Positions 11,901 through 20,766 of a stretch of DNA of 64,000 bases are shown here, one piece after another. The position numbers were made by a program, and so were the translations under genes. The notes beneath the pieces are model-generated. The model did no database searches. It saw only the letters and a list, made by a program, of their open reading frames with translations, and had not been told where the DNA came from. The stretch's first letter is position 1. Each line of letters starts with the position of its first letter. Source of the DNA: Nautilus pompilius. Lineage: Eukaryota; Mollusca; Cephalopoda; Nautilida; Nautilidae. The stretch spans positions 1,112,501 to 1,176,500 of the forward strand of contig JACATO010000643.1 of assembly GCA_018389105.1 (NCBI GenBank). Direction: 5' to 3'.

Positions 11901-14900
11901 AATTACCTTCACTACTTTTCAAAATTAGGAATTAAAACAAAATCTTTGCTAACCCACCTACACCTAATGGATAAGAGGTAATCTGGAATTTTCCTCCATT
12001 TTCAGGAGTCAATTCTGTGGCTTGTTTTACGCGGTGCTCGAAAATTTTTGAAAACCTGCTCTCTCCAGGATAAAAGGCAGTACTGTAGCTCCAGTTTCCA
12101 TGGAGCCACTGCTTTAGCTTTCTTGAGAATGAGGCATTGATACAGGTTGTACCTGAAACATAAAGAAAAGAAAATCTGAAGAAATGAAACCAGAAAAAAA
12201 GTGAAAATAGTAGAATTTTATGTTATATTCAACAGAATAAGCATAAGTAATTTCTCGTTTCTTTTAACAGAAATGTTCGTAACTTTTCTAGAGAGCAAAA
12301 AACCTACAACTATCAGGCAGACAAAAGCTAATCATAGTTGTTGCTGTTAGTCAGGAAGTTAACAATAGTAGTTTATAGATTATTTCTATAGTAATGTTTT
12401 ACATACTAGTAACTGTTAGAAAACTACCCCAGTATATTTAAATTACAGTATGATGTGATGCTGTGCTAGCCTACCGTGACAGTGTAGCACGATGTTAGTA
12501 TAATACTAGAGTTGTTCGAATAAAACAAAGTAGATGATTACAACAATTCATCCAGTTTTATTTGATCGATCCCAATACCATGTTAAAATACTATAACATT
12601 AATGGATTCATTCGATTTTTAAAATTTATCATACTGTTTAAATTACAGCATATTTAAATAATGGAATACTACCGTCCTGAAGTTCTATAAAAGTAGCCCT
12701 ACAATGCTAAAATACTAGCACAGCATGATACCGTCATTGCATGGTGGGAGTCCACAAAGGGTGGAGCAGTTGCCCCTATGGGTGGGGAGGTTGATGGTGA
12801 TAGTGTAATGATGAAAATTTTGACAAGACCAGAGTTGTTACGATCTGTTTTGAATAAAGTGTTTTTTGTTGTGGGGGTAGAAGCCAAAGAAGCCTATTAA
12901 CGTCAAAATAATACATTATATTTTCTTAAAATTTTAGATCTTTGGTATGAAGAAACAAGCAAACGACGATGGGTACCTTTCTTGTAGTCTGACGTTAGCA
13001 GGCTTTCATCGCCAAGCAGAACTTGATATCCCATTTTAGTTCCCCCGACCATTTTTTCCAGAATGAATAAAAGGTCTGCAGGATAAATCGCAGAGTCAAG
13101 CGCACACTCTGCCAATGCTTCTCTCTTCCCGGCCTTTGACCTTCTGGCTTTAGGTCGGGTGCGGCCAGACTCGCTATTTCTTACCAAATTCACCTCGCAC
13201 CAGTGACATCGGGGAAGGAATTACTTCCATCATTACACTATCGCCCCAACTTTCCAGGACGGACCCCTCCCACTCATTACCTCCCCTTGTGGACGCCTAT
13301 GGCTGCCAGGGATAATCACCATACAACTTTAGAGTACCGACCGGGCTAGGTACCATCGTCGCTTCTTTTAATGAACCATGTTTACCTTGAGTAAAGTCAA
13401 GAGGAGAGACCACCGTCTTCCCTCTCCTGACAGCCTCCAGGTGTTTCCGGAGCGTGGCGATGCTATCAAAGCACAGCAGCGGGTCCACCCGGTTCATCTG
13501 AGCCACGTGGTTGTTGTGAGCACGCATCAAGCCATCGCATTCCTCGTTCGAAAGAAACTCGTTAAACAGATACACTCTAAATAAAAAGAAGAAGAAAACC
13601 TGCTGGTGTACACGACATTAAAAACTACCGAAAATACCCTGTTCATGTAGAGGATAGGCAGATTGTAGCGGGGATGAACGATTTTCTATGTTCTCTTTTG
13701 GTAGAGAGGGTTACAGTTTATATATGCAGAGTTCAAGTTATCTCCCCTTTTCAATTGTATTTAGTATATTGAGATCGTTCCAAGTAAACTTGACCAGTGG
13801 TCAAAACCCGACTCCCTCAGAAAAATTTGTAAAAAAATATATGTTGTACTAGAAGGTTTTAGAATTCTAAATGTGAAATTTGAGCATCCTAAGTAAAAAA
13901 ATTGACTGAGATATGGTCATTTTTTTGCACAGTCCCCTTTCAGACTCAAAAACATCAATAATTTTCTGCCATTTATGCCTACATTTTCTTACTAGTTCTG
14001 TTGGGCTACAGATACCTAATTTTGCAATCTTGAAGATGGAAGAACATTTTACGTAGATTACGACTATGCGTTTGGTTTTTCTGTACCTTTTAACCCTTTC
14101 CTGTCGGCACTCTGCAAAAGCGAGAAAACATTCGGGCTGCTTTGTTTTTTGGCATTTTTGGTGGCTTCTTAGAGTACCTGCTGTACCATCCAGAACCATG
14201 CAAATTGAGTTTTCAGTATATGATTTGTCATATAAAGACTATAAAATAACGTTGTGATGATATGAGTGATATCCCCAGAGATATCTCGGTCTGAACTTGC
14301 TTTCCCATGGAAAAGTGGCCATTTCAGCGGCCAATTTGGCCGTGTCAGACAATGTCAGCAAGATTAATTTTTATCGCAAATGAAAGCTCTGATGTCCAGT
14401 TCTAGCATATCCAAAATTCAACTGTGGCACTCAAATTTTTATATTTTTATTTTTACCATCTATTTTCGTGCCTCTTGGCAATATCGTGCATTGTTTCATC
14501 TTCGTAAGCTGCAAGGAAATCCTTACTTTGGCACCAAGATGGTCAAACTCACCATTCTTATAAAACTTTTTATGTAAATTACGAATATGTCAAACACAAA
14601 GCGATTCCATCTACAGTTTCTTTGTAAATTGGCTTCGAAGATCATAAAAAAGCAGCTTTATCAGTTAGCTGGCCAGGTCAGCCGGCCACATATGACCCAA
14701 TAAACAAGTCGGATTTTCATACTTCAGGAGTCAAAGATTTCATTTTCTCTATGCAGTGTTTGCATAGTTTCTGTCCGGGCTTAACGATGTAATTCGTAGA
14801 TTCAGCCAGTTCAGAATCAACTGCCCTTAGGTCCTCTGAGAGGTATATTCTTCAAATCATTAATCCTAGTCTAAAGAACAAAGAAAGACCTTTCAAATAG

Positions 14901-17900
14901 CACTGCTAAAATCATTCAGTAAATGTGCAAAGACATGAAAACGATTGAAAATTATGCTACTCACTTTTTACTTTTGATTTATGGCGTGTGAATGGATCCT
15001 CGCACTTCTTGTGCCAAGACTCGTATTTGGAAATGTACCGTTTCTCATGATGGTGACACACCGTTGTTGATTCCTGATCCAGTTGCTTTCCTGTACGCAA
15101 CTGAAGTAGACTTCTATTTCTCTCAGTTAATTCAGCAAAATGTATCGGTCCACGTGTCCGTATGAATTGTCTACTATGACAAGTTTCTCTGAGTTGCACT
15201 CCTATCGTATACTGTTCCATCTTCCTTGACTATCAAATCAAGTTGCACAAAATTAGTAAATGATCAGAAAAAATGAAAGGAAGCTGACACTACACAGCCA
15301 ACACGACTGAGCGCAGAATCAGGATGAAACTATAATTCTTTCAGCCATATGATTAACATATTCGTAATCTACATAAAATGTTCTTTTAAACTGATGATAT
15401 TGACCATCGTGGTACAACAGTACGGATTTCCTTGCAGCTTACGAAGATGAAATAATGCACGATATTGCCAAGAGGCACGAAAAAAAGATGGTAAAAATAA
15501 AAATAGAAACACTTGAGTGCCAGAGTTGAATTTTGGATATGTTAGAACTGGACATCAGAGCTTTCATTTGCAATAAAAATTATATGGTATCTAGACAGAA
15601 AATAAATTTTCTTGTTTAAATATTTATTGATCAAATTATGTTTCGTTCCATATTTGAGATTAGAATTAAAATACGGCATCTTGCTTCACGTTCTTTCATT
15701 TAATAAATTAAACCACAATAGAAAACTTTTCGTTTGAGGACGAGAGAAGGTTGGAGATCTTCCAGGGACAGGCTGAAAGAGTATGGCAGAGGCGTAGCCA
15801 GAATGATGGTCTGGGGTGGGAATTAAGAAAAATCAAGCAGGAGTCAGAGGGAATCTTAGAAGAGACGAAGAGAAGAGGTCAGAGGAAACCTGGACAGGGA
15901 TAAAATCGAAATATATTTTTGTTTATTTAAAGTTTTTACACAAAATTATGCTTTTAACATTTAAATATATATATAGACAGCACTAGAGAATGCTAATATA
16001 AGAGAGGAAGGATGGGTAGAGATCTTCCAGGGACACCAAGACCCTCCCCACACCTTACCTCCACCTGGCTACGCTACTGGGAAGCATAAAAACCGCTCAG
16101 CTTTCGCAGTACGAATCTCTTTAAAATGCCCTGAATCAATGCGGAAATGTAAAAGAGAACGGAATATAATGACTGCAAGCTATCATGCAACGTTGAAAAT
16201 ACCACTGGCGCAAATAAGTGGCGAATAAACTGCCATTTTAGTGAAAATATTTCGTAAAGAGAAGGCGCACGGGGACCATGAACTAACTGGAATGAAAATT
16301 TGTGTGTAAACAACCCTGTTAGCCCCTAACACTTATGCAAAGGAAAAATTGAATTTCACAAGAAAATCCATTAGATCTGTCCACGCGGCTCTCGTAGTTC
16401 CGGAGCCCCTGAACTCAATGATATCGCATTTCTATCGTCAATAGTTATTAATCTATGAACACAATGATTAGACATTATTAGAGCCTGCGTATCCTTTTAG
16501 AATTACAGCATTAGTTGACCACATGATGAGACCGCTGATTCCTCCAGCAGTATATATATATATACCTTAGAAAAGCACGTTTTCAGTCGGTCTAACAGTT
16601 ATGGAAAAAAGGAAAAGCCATTATAGTGTTCGAAGAAGGCATAATAACAAGTGCAAAGTCAGTTTTGTTGGTAGCCTGCTCCAAGACATCGGTCATTCGA
16701 GTTTACTAAAAATGGCAGAAGATAGAAAAAATGCCTGTTGCGAGGAGGAATTGTGGCCACAAACATGTAGTGATAGTAAGCAGAGAAAGGCGGGGCGATC
16801 CAAGCTCATCCCAGCCGTAGTTAGGAAAGAAAGTTACAAATGCTCAGCATCTCAGGATCTCAATTAGCATTACATTTTTAGACTTTTAAAATCAAAAAAA
16901 CAGCAAAATATACGTGAAAAGGAAAGCCATTTTAGTGTTTATTTTCATTCTTTTAAAAGCTGGTGAGTAGAAATCTAAAAAATTCTGTGTGAATTACAAA
17001 GAAACTTTTCCCATAATGCAATCCTAAGGAAGTTGATGCAGTGCTCAGTTCCAGCAGAAATTCAATTAAAAGATGTCCGCTGAAAACCACCACTAGAGTT
17101 GATGATGGAGATTCTGGGGACATCCACGGCTTCATTAACGCAAAACAGAAGGAAAATTTTGCACTCATATTTTAGTTCAGATCTGGTAAAATTGCATTAT
17201 TAGAACAGTTCCTTGATTATTCTGAGGGAGAAGGGTCTTTTAGATTCTACACACACACACACACCACACACACACACACACACATACCGCTTTGACTAAA
17301 AAAAACAGTAGAAAGTTTTAAATTTCAATGGACCATAAGGCAATTACTGGTGTGTGGTAGACTTTCCGTTTAACGGAAACCTCTTTAAAACTAACCAAAG
17401 TCTGGATTCAAGTTACAAATTTGATATTTCAAGCAGTGACTGAAAATCTACCGAGATGTCATAGTTGCTACTCTGTCGGTTGCTGTGTGTGTGTGTACCG
17501 AAATTACGAAATGAAAAATCAAACTACAGATAATTTACATAATCTCTCTCTCTCTCTCTCTCCATCTCTCTCTCTATACGCTTTCAAGTTGCGCTATCTC
17601 GTCTGCTGTTTGAATGGCATGCCTTTGCCCTTGTCCACCGTTTTTTTTAAGTTGTAAATGCGCTCCAGGACACCAACTACATGTTTCGTCAAGTTTTTCT
17701 AAATAGATTTCACAGGAAGCACTTGACGACGAATCGTGTACTTTCAACTGATAAGATTGCTTTTTCAGTAACATGATAATATTTGATATCAAATTTTATT
17801 TATGTATTTGTCTCTTCGGAGTCAAACGACAGCAGAGAACGCCAGCCTGAGCGAATATTATCGGCACTTCTATTCTGTGATGTGTACAAAGTCAACTCAC

Positions 17901-19370
17901 AAGTACAGAAATTTACAAACGATTTTTTTAAAAAAAGACTACAGAGACCTAAAAAGCTGTTATCCTGAGTATGAAAGCCTGCATCATTTATTATCTATTT
18001 ATTTATTTGGAAGGAGAATGTACTAGAATTATGGCACGGGTATTATAGAATGTACCTAGAGCGTCATTGCGTAGAGTGTACAATTAGCACACATTTTGCT
18101 TAGCGCTTGATTGCTCCCTTTATCCAATTTTAGGAAAAGCTGAGCATTTACTCGTTCATCGCCAATGCCGAAAAACCAATAGGTGCCTCTTAGACCTATT
18201 ACGCCCCGTCATGAATGAATGTACTTACCATAGAAAGTAATCTAAAAGGAAAGAGACTGAATGCAGGCAAATCAGTGTTTAGGTATTTAATCCAATGAGA
18301 AAAAATTCCGTGTGAGAGAAAGAGTGGAATGAGAACAGGAAGAAAGGTTCAGATAAAAATATCTGGTGCCAGTAAGGAGGAGGAAGTGTGCTGGTATGAG
18401 AAAGATACGTGCGACAAGAGAGTTTTGTAATTTTATTAAAGTGATGGACATAATGAACAACATTATCTTTTGGGGAAAGTGCTGTATAAATCAATTTTTC
18501 GCTGACTTACCGAACACTGCTGTTGTTTGGTTTCTGTGGGATTAATTCAATAGGCGGTATTCTTCGCCCGTCCGCAAAAATTTTCTTAGCCCTTAACGTT
18601 TTCAAAAAGGTCCGTTTAAACTCTCTTATCTCTTTCGGTATGTCTTCATTTTTTTTTTTCGAAGCCATAGCGCCATCTCTGTCCTCCTTTACTTTTCCTC
18701 TTGGCGTCACCTTGGCGTTTTTCGTCGTTTCTTTGGCTGAAACCTTAATGTTTTGGTGGGTTTTCTGCTCCAAAGACTTTCCCTCCTCCTTTCGCCGTTT
18801 CCCGTCTACCGAGACATCTTTCTGCTGTTGTTCACCGTCCTTTTTATCGTTGGCCATCAGAAACTCTTCTTCCTGCAGCTCTCGTTCCAGAGTCCTTCTC
18901 TCCTTGCTTGCGCATTGTTCTCGTTCAGCCTCCAACGATTCCGTCCGACCCCCAGCATTCCCCTCTTTTCTGTGTTCTTCGGGTCTCAGATTGTTCCCGC
19001 CGTTTTTCATGCCGTTATCAATCGAATCAAGATCCGATTCACCATAATGTTCTCCACTTTCTTCTATTTCCCCTCGCACTTTTATCGAATTTTTGTTTAT
19101 TTGTCCGGCATCATTGGGCGATTCTTGCCCTAGTTTCACAACATTTCCCGCTGTTCTCAGCTCGGGCAAAAAACTCTCAAAGAGATCACCACGCCAGTAA
19201 AAACCCACGAGACCGCACACACTCAGCACCCAGATTACTAGCGACAGTTGAGCCAACCAAGAAAAAGAAGGAATTACCAGAGGTATTGGCTCTTCCTTTG
19301 CTGCTTTTCGTTTCGGAGTTTTCAATGTCTTTCCACTACCCTTTCCTTTACCTTTTGCTGATTTCTCCAT
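5782..19370 (-). CDS. Membrane-anchored prolyl-4-hydroxylase-like 2OG/Fe(II) dioxygenase (6 exons)
   Basis: Joined exons, 5' to 3': 19370-18511, 13576-13386, 12152-11958, 10361-10248, 9127-8989 and 5965-5782, giving 1683 nt and 560 aa. Every junction uses GT/AG and keeps frame. Residues 1-30 are Lys-rich, 38-58 form one hydrophobic helix (a type II anchor by charge), and 90-285 are a charged Glu/Lys linker. From 288 runs a P4Hc domain beginning YLFNEFLSNEECDGLM. Seen ligands are H420 and D422 (SHTDC), distal H484 (SVHEAS) and the 2-oxoglutarate Lys494 (GHKYIFQRW). A Cys- and Trp-containing tail (SCDEYDHGSCRWYDEW) ends the protein. By family it should hydroxylate prolyl or lysyl residues in the ER/Golgi lumen; the substrate is unknown. 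Met 19370 was chosen because it gives a short basic cytosolic tail. An in-frame ATG at 19466 would add 32 residues. The family assignment is firm; the orthologue is not. Confidence 0.87.
5966..8988 (-). other. Dioxygenase intron 5
   Basis: A 3.0-kb AT-rich, CpG-poor intron. The only structured item seen is a small MITE-like inverted repeat at 8421-8551. Frames near 6163-6450 and 7560-7838 do not look like real proteins. Confidence 0.7.
8421..8551. repeat. Small MITE-like inverted-repeat element
   Basis: About 130 bp. The ends are imperfect inverted repeats (ATACCCCCTTATAACACT against ATACAGGCACCTCTTATAGTGCT in reverse complement). The pattern resembles pogo/Tigger-type MITE ends, from memory of the style. 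No coding capacity. Confidence 0.4.
8989..9127 (-). CDS. Dioxygenase exon 5 (distal His and 2OG-binding Lys)
   Basis: Encodes residues 454-500, ELGIWVKPRKGRALVWNN..., then SVHEAS with iron ligand His484 and GHKYIFQRW with Lys494. The acceptor is caaacag and the donor is gtaagtagg. This is the most P4H-diagnostic exon together with exon 4. Confidence 0.9.
9128..10247 (-). other. Dioxygenase intron 4
   Basis: A 1.1-kb AT-rich intron. A short TA-rich simple repeat lies near 9787-9812. Nothing else is recognised. An 82-codon plus-strand frame at 9955-10203 has an AT-driven composition and is not supported. Confidence 0.7.
10248..10361 (-). CDS. Dioxygenase exon 4 (H-x-D iron-binding motif)
   Basis: Encodes residues 416-453: GYKSHTDC with His420 and Asp422, then DKRDRMATVLVYLQDV and EGGETRFP. 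This is the signature of the P4H double-stranded beta-helix core. It is spliced in phase 1 at both ends. Confidence 0.92.
10362..11957 (-). other. Dioxygenase intron 3
   Basis: A 1.6-kb AT-rich intron with an (ATACA)n run at about 10379-10400. No gene or clear mobile element is seen. Confidence 0.7.
11958..12152 (-). CDS. Dioxygenase exon 3
   Basis: Encodes residues 351-415: TTCINASFSRKLKQWL, WSYSTAFYPGESRFSKIFEHRV and GGKFQITSYPLGV. The acceptor is tgtttcag and the donor is gtgggt. It holds the helix and first strands ahead of the H-x-D motif, including the conserved 'Q-x-x-x-Y-x-x-G' approach to the active site. Confidence 0.88.
12153..13385 (-). other. Dioxygenase intron 2
   Basis: Intron of 1.2 kb. 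It changes from CpG-poor AT-rich DNA to a GC- and CpG-richer block from about 12940. A 96-codon minus-strand frame (13193-12903) lies in the GC-richer part and is discussed under findings. A palindromic element occupies about 12449-12740. Confidence 0.6.
12449..12740. repeat. Possible MITE with short inverted ends
   Basis: The left end carries GATGCTGTGCTAG and the right end the inverted CTAGCACAGCATGATA (12715-12730). The interior is AT-rich with recurring 'aatacta' and 'taccgt' words. There is no coding region. No target-site duplication is evident, so the limits are approximate. Confidence 0.3.
13386..13576 (-). CDS. Dioxygenase exon 2 (start of the P4Hc domain)
   Basis: Encodes residues 287-351, with Arg287 split by the intron. 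VYLFNEFLSNEECDGLM matches the classical opening of P4Hc domains (hydrophobic-x-x-FL-x-x-EEC). The donor in ACTCAAG/gtaaac joins exon 3 in phase 1. Confidence 0.88.
13960..14350. repeat. Diverged relative of the foldback arm
   Basis: A stretch around 14035-14075 (AAGATGG...ACATTTTACGTAGATTACGA) resembles the inner part of both arms of the neighbouring inverted repeat. A GGCC-rich word cluster at 14315-14345 resembles that at 14668-14690. It looks like an older tandem copy of the same repeat unit. Similarity is partial and judged by eye. Confidence 0.4.
14364..14594 (+). repeat. Left arm of a 230-bp inverted repeat
   Basis: About 230 bp that reappear in reverse complement at 15350-15582, with long matching runs such as TGAAAGCTCTGATGTCCAGT and CGTGCCTCTTGGCAATATCG. 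The two arms enclose about 755 bp holding the two-exon Cys/His frame. Confidence 0.88.
14717..15220 (-). CDS. Two-exon Cys/His-rich small protein, repeat-associated
   Basis: Exon 1 is 15220-14965 (ATG, 85 codons plus one base; donor A/gtgagt). Exon 2 is 14835-14717 (acceptor tacctctcag). They join in frame to about 124 aa ending TGA at 14719-14717. The protein carries a CHHHEKRYISKYE segment, then KKCEDPFTRHK, then KPGQKLCKHC. This C...H...CxDPF...H...PGQKLCxxC order recalls an uncharacterised, widely dispersed invertebrate family that I remember from cnidarian and arthropod repeats; this is memory, not a search. It could chelate zinc. A gtatga just before the stop could be a donor to a further exon. 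The unit sits inside intron 1 of the dioxygenase, same strand, between inverted-repeat arms. Confidence 0.5.
15350..15582 (-). repeat. Right arm of the 230-bp inverted repeat
   Basis: Reverse complement of 14364-14594, with scattered mismatches and a few indels (roughly 85% identical by eye). It ends 130 bp upstream of the ATG of the Cys/His-rich frame, where its promoter would lie. Confidence 0.88.
15785..16080. mobile_element. MITE with GGCGTAGCCAG ends
   Basis: The left end reads CAGAGGCGTAGCCAG and the right end CTGGCTACGCTACTG, which are inverted repeats, with G-rich sequence just inside the left end and C-rich inside the right. It is about 295 bp and non-coding, with a purine-rich interior. 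Target-site duplication is not clear, so the superfamily is undecided (hAT-like ends are possible). Confidence 0.6.
16601..16867 (+). CDS. Unidentified 88-codon frame with an upstream TATA tract
   Basis: A basic, Lys/Arg-rich frame starting MEKRKSHYSVRRRHNNK and ending at TAG. A tatatatatata tract at about 16551-16564 lies roughly 40 bp before the ATG. It matches no family I know and is within dioxygenase intron 1 on the opposite strand. A short piece of its start is repeated near 16917 (GGAAAGCCATTTTAGTGTTT against GGAAAAGCCATTATAGTGTT), which suggests a repeat origin rather than a host gene. Confidence 0.22.
   Translation: MEKRKSHYSVRRRHNNKCKVSFVGSLLQDIGHSSLLKMAEDRKNACCEEELWPQTCSDSKQRKAGRSKLIPAVVRKESYKCSASQDLN
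17249..17284. repeat. (CA)n microsatellite
   Basis: CA dinucleotide run with a single interruption (ACCA). Confidence 0.9.
17542..17575. repeat. (CT)n microsatellite
   Basis: CT dinucleotide run with one CCAT interruption. Confidence 0.9.
18511..19370 (-). CDS. Dioxygenase exon 1 (membrane anchor and charged linker)
   Basis: Encodes residues 1-287. The Lys-rich head starts MEKSAKGKGKGSGK, the membrane helix is about residues 38-58 (WLAQLSLVIWVLSVCGLVGF), and a long Glu/Lys/Arg linker follows with stretches such as SKERRTLERELQEEE that could form a coiled coil. The donor is GTTCG/gtaagt. The plus-strand frames in this interval are shadows of this exon. Confidence 0.85.
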
Positions 19371-19975
19371 TACTTTCGGTGGGCGTGACGAAAATCTTCT
19401 GTTGCAATAGAGAGACACACAGTGTACGTCTTCGGAACTGATCGCATATTTCCGGAAAAATAACACCGCGATACTTTAGCCAACCGGACACTCACCGTTC
19501 CCATGGCTACCGATAATGAATAAGAGGCCCATTGACACATGCACATACTCAAGGGTCATTTGAAGATTATATATTTTGACTTCGTGATCAGAAAGTGGAA
19601 AGACTTTATTCAGCGTAACTAGATCTTGAATATATCGAATTTAAGGTGTGACTCCTTGTTAATTTTGATTGTTATGAACCCGATAATCATTATTTAAAAA
19701 AGACGATTATAAAAATCTAATATGCACTGATTTACTCGCCGCGTTCTATAGATAAATTACTTCCTGAAAGATTTGAGAACGGGGTTATCCGTATAACTTG
19801 CGTATGCATGAAATCTTAGCAGAGAATATCCGACCTATCACGGTGGGTATAATGCGAATATATTCTTTGCTTTCTACAAGAACATGACAATTTTTTAAAA
19901 TAAATGTGGTAAATATAAATGAACGCCATTGCATTCCTAGTGATATCTGCCATTTCATTATCGGATGAAGTGCAA
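19371..19975. promoter_or_regulatory. Dioxygenase 5' region with an X-box-like palindrome
   Basis: The upstream region of the minus-strand gene is CpG-rich. At 19497-19510 the palindromic word GTTCCCATGGCTAC is close to the RFX X-box consensus (GTTGCCATGGCAAC, 12 of 14 positions), 127 bp before the chosen ATG. Whether it is used is unknown. The remainder to 19975 shows no gene. Confidence 0.35.
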
Positions 19976-20310
19976 TTGTCCCCCGGTATTCGCGGGGGTT
20001 ACGTCCCTTGAGCACCCGCGAAGAGTGAAAAACCGCGAATATTGGACGTGGTCCATAAAAATGCCTATAAACGTCAAAATATAACGTAAAATATAAGTAA
20101 ATATATAATAATAATTTAATAAAAAATACAACACTCAGAGAAACACTCGAGATAGCTACATGAGGTAAACTGGGATGATGCGGGGCTGCTGGGCTGCATC
20201 TGCCTGAGACAGCGCCTCGTGGGCAGCAGCCAATCAGCAGCGAGGAGAAATGAATAACGCTCTCGGATTGGCTACTTTCAAACCTCCAGCCAATAGCGTT
20301 TATTTTATAT
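19976..20310 (+). mobile_element. pogo/Tigger-like element end, truncated
   Basis: Starts with CCCCCGGTATTCGCGGGGGT, a terminal style typical of pogo/Tigger elements, followed by an AT-rich leader and a segment with 'agccaatcagcag' and 'ccagccaatagcg'. The 5' interior of the Tigger copy at 22702 has similar words. No opposite end was found, so it is a 5' fragment. Confidence 0.5.
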
Positions 20311-20766
20311 TGATATTTTGCTGAATTTACGTTAGTATTTATATTACAAAATTAGTAAATTATATTGTTATTAATAATTTAGCGTTAAATAATCGTTTTA
20401 TTTTAAAATTTTTATTTTGAATAAATATTTTAAAATGGCCAAAATACAATTCAAAGACCAATATTAATTGCGATGTTTGGAGTTACTATCATCGACTGCA
20501 AAAGATGCCAACCATTTCCTAGATCGCAACTTTTACTGATGCTGAATATGGCGAGATCACGGCCAGAGCACACAAACTCTGAACATACTCAGTAGAAAAC
20601 ATTTATCGACTATTTTAATGATATAAAGATGAATATGGGATGGAAAACAGTAGTCTCGAGTTTGTACGAAGCTCGGTGAAGCGGACACGAACAGTTTGCC
20701 CAAAATATCAGAAAAAACAAAACATTGAGATAACAAATATTAAAAATTATTTTCATTAATTTATTT

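Larger units (their letters stand above)
13577..18510 (-). other. Dioxygenase intron 1, rich in mobile DNA
   Basis: The largest intron of this gene (4.9 kb) and CpG-rich compared with introns 3-5. It contains a foldback unit with a Cys/His-rich frame (14364-15582), a MITE (about 15785-16080), a TATA-preceded small frame at 16601, and CA and CT microsatellites. The rest, including 17580-18510, shows no gene. Confidence 0.7.

Noticed and set aside
18523-19441. Long plus-strand frames of 126-177 codons
   Set aside because: They are shadows of the minus-strand dioxygenase exon 1, which has continuity, a membrane helix and splice support.
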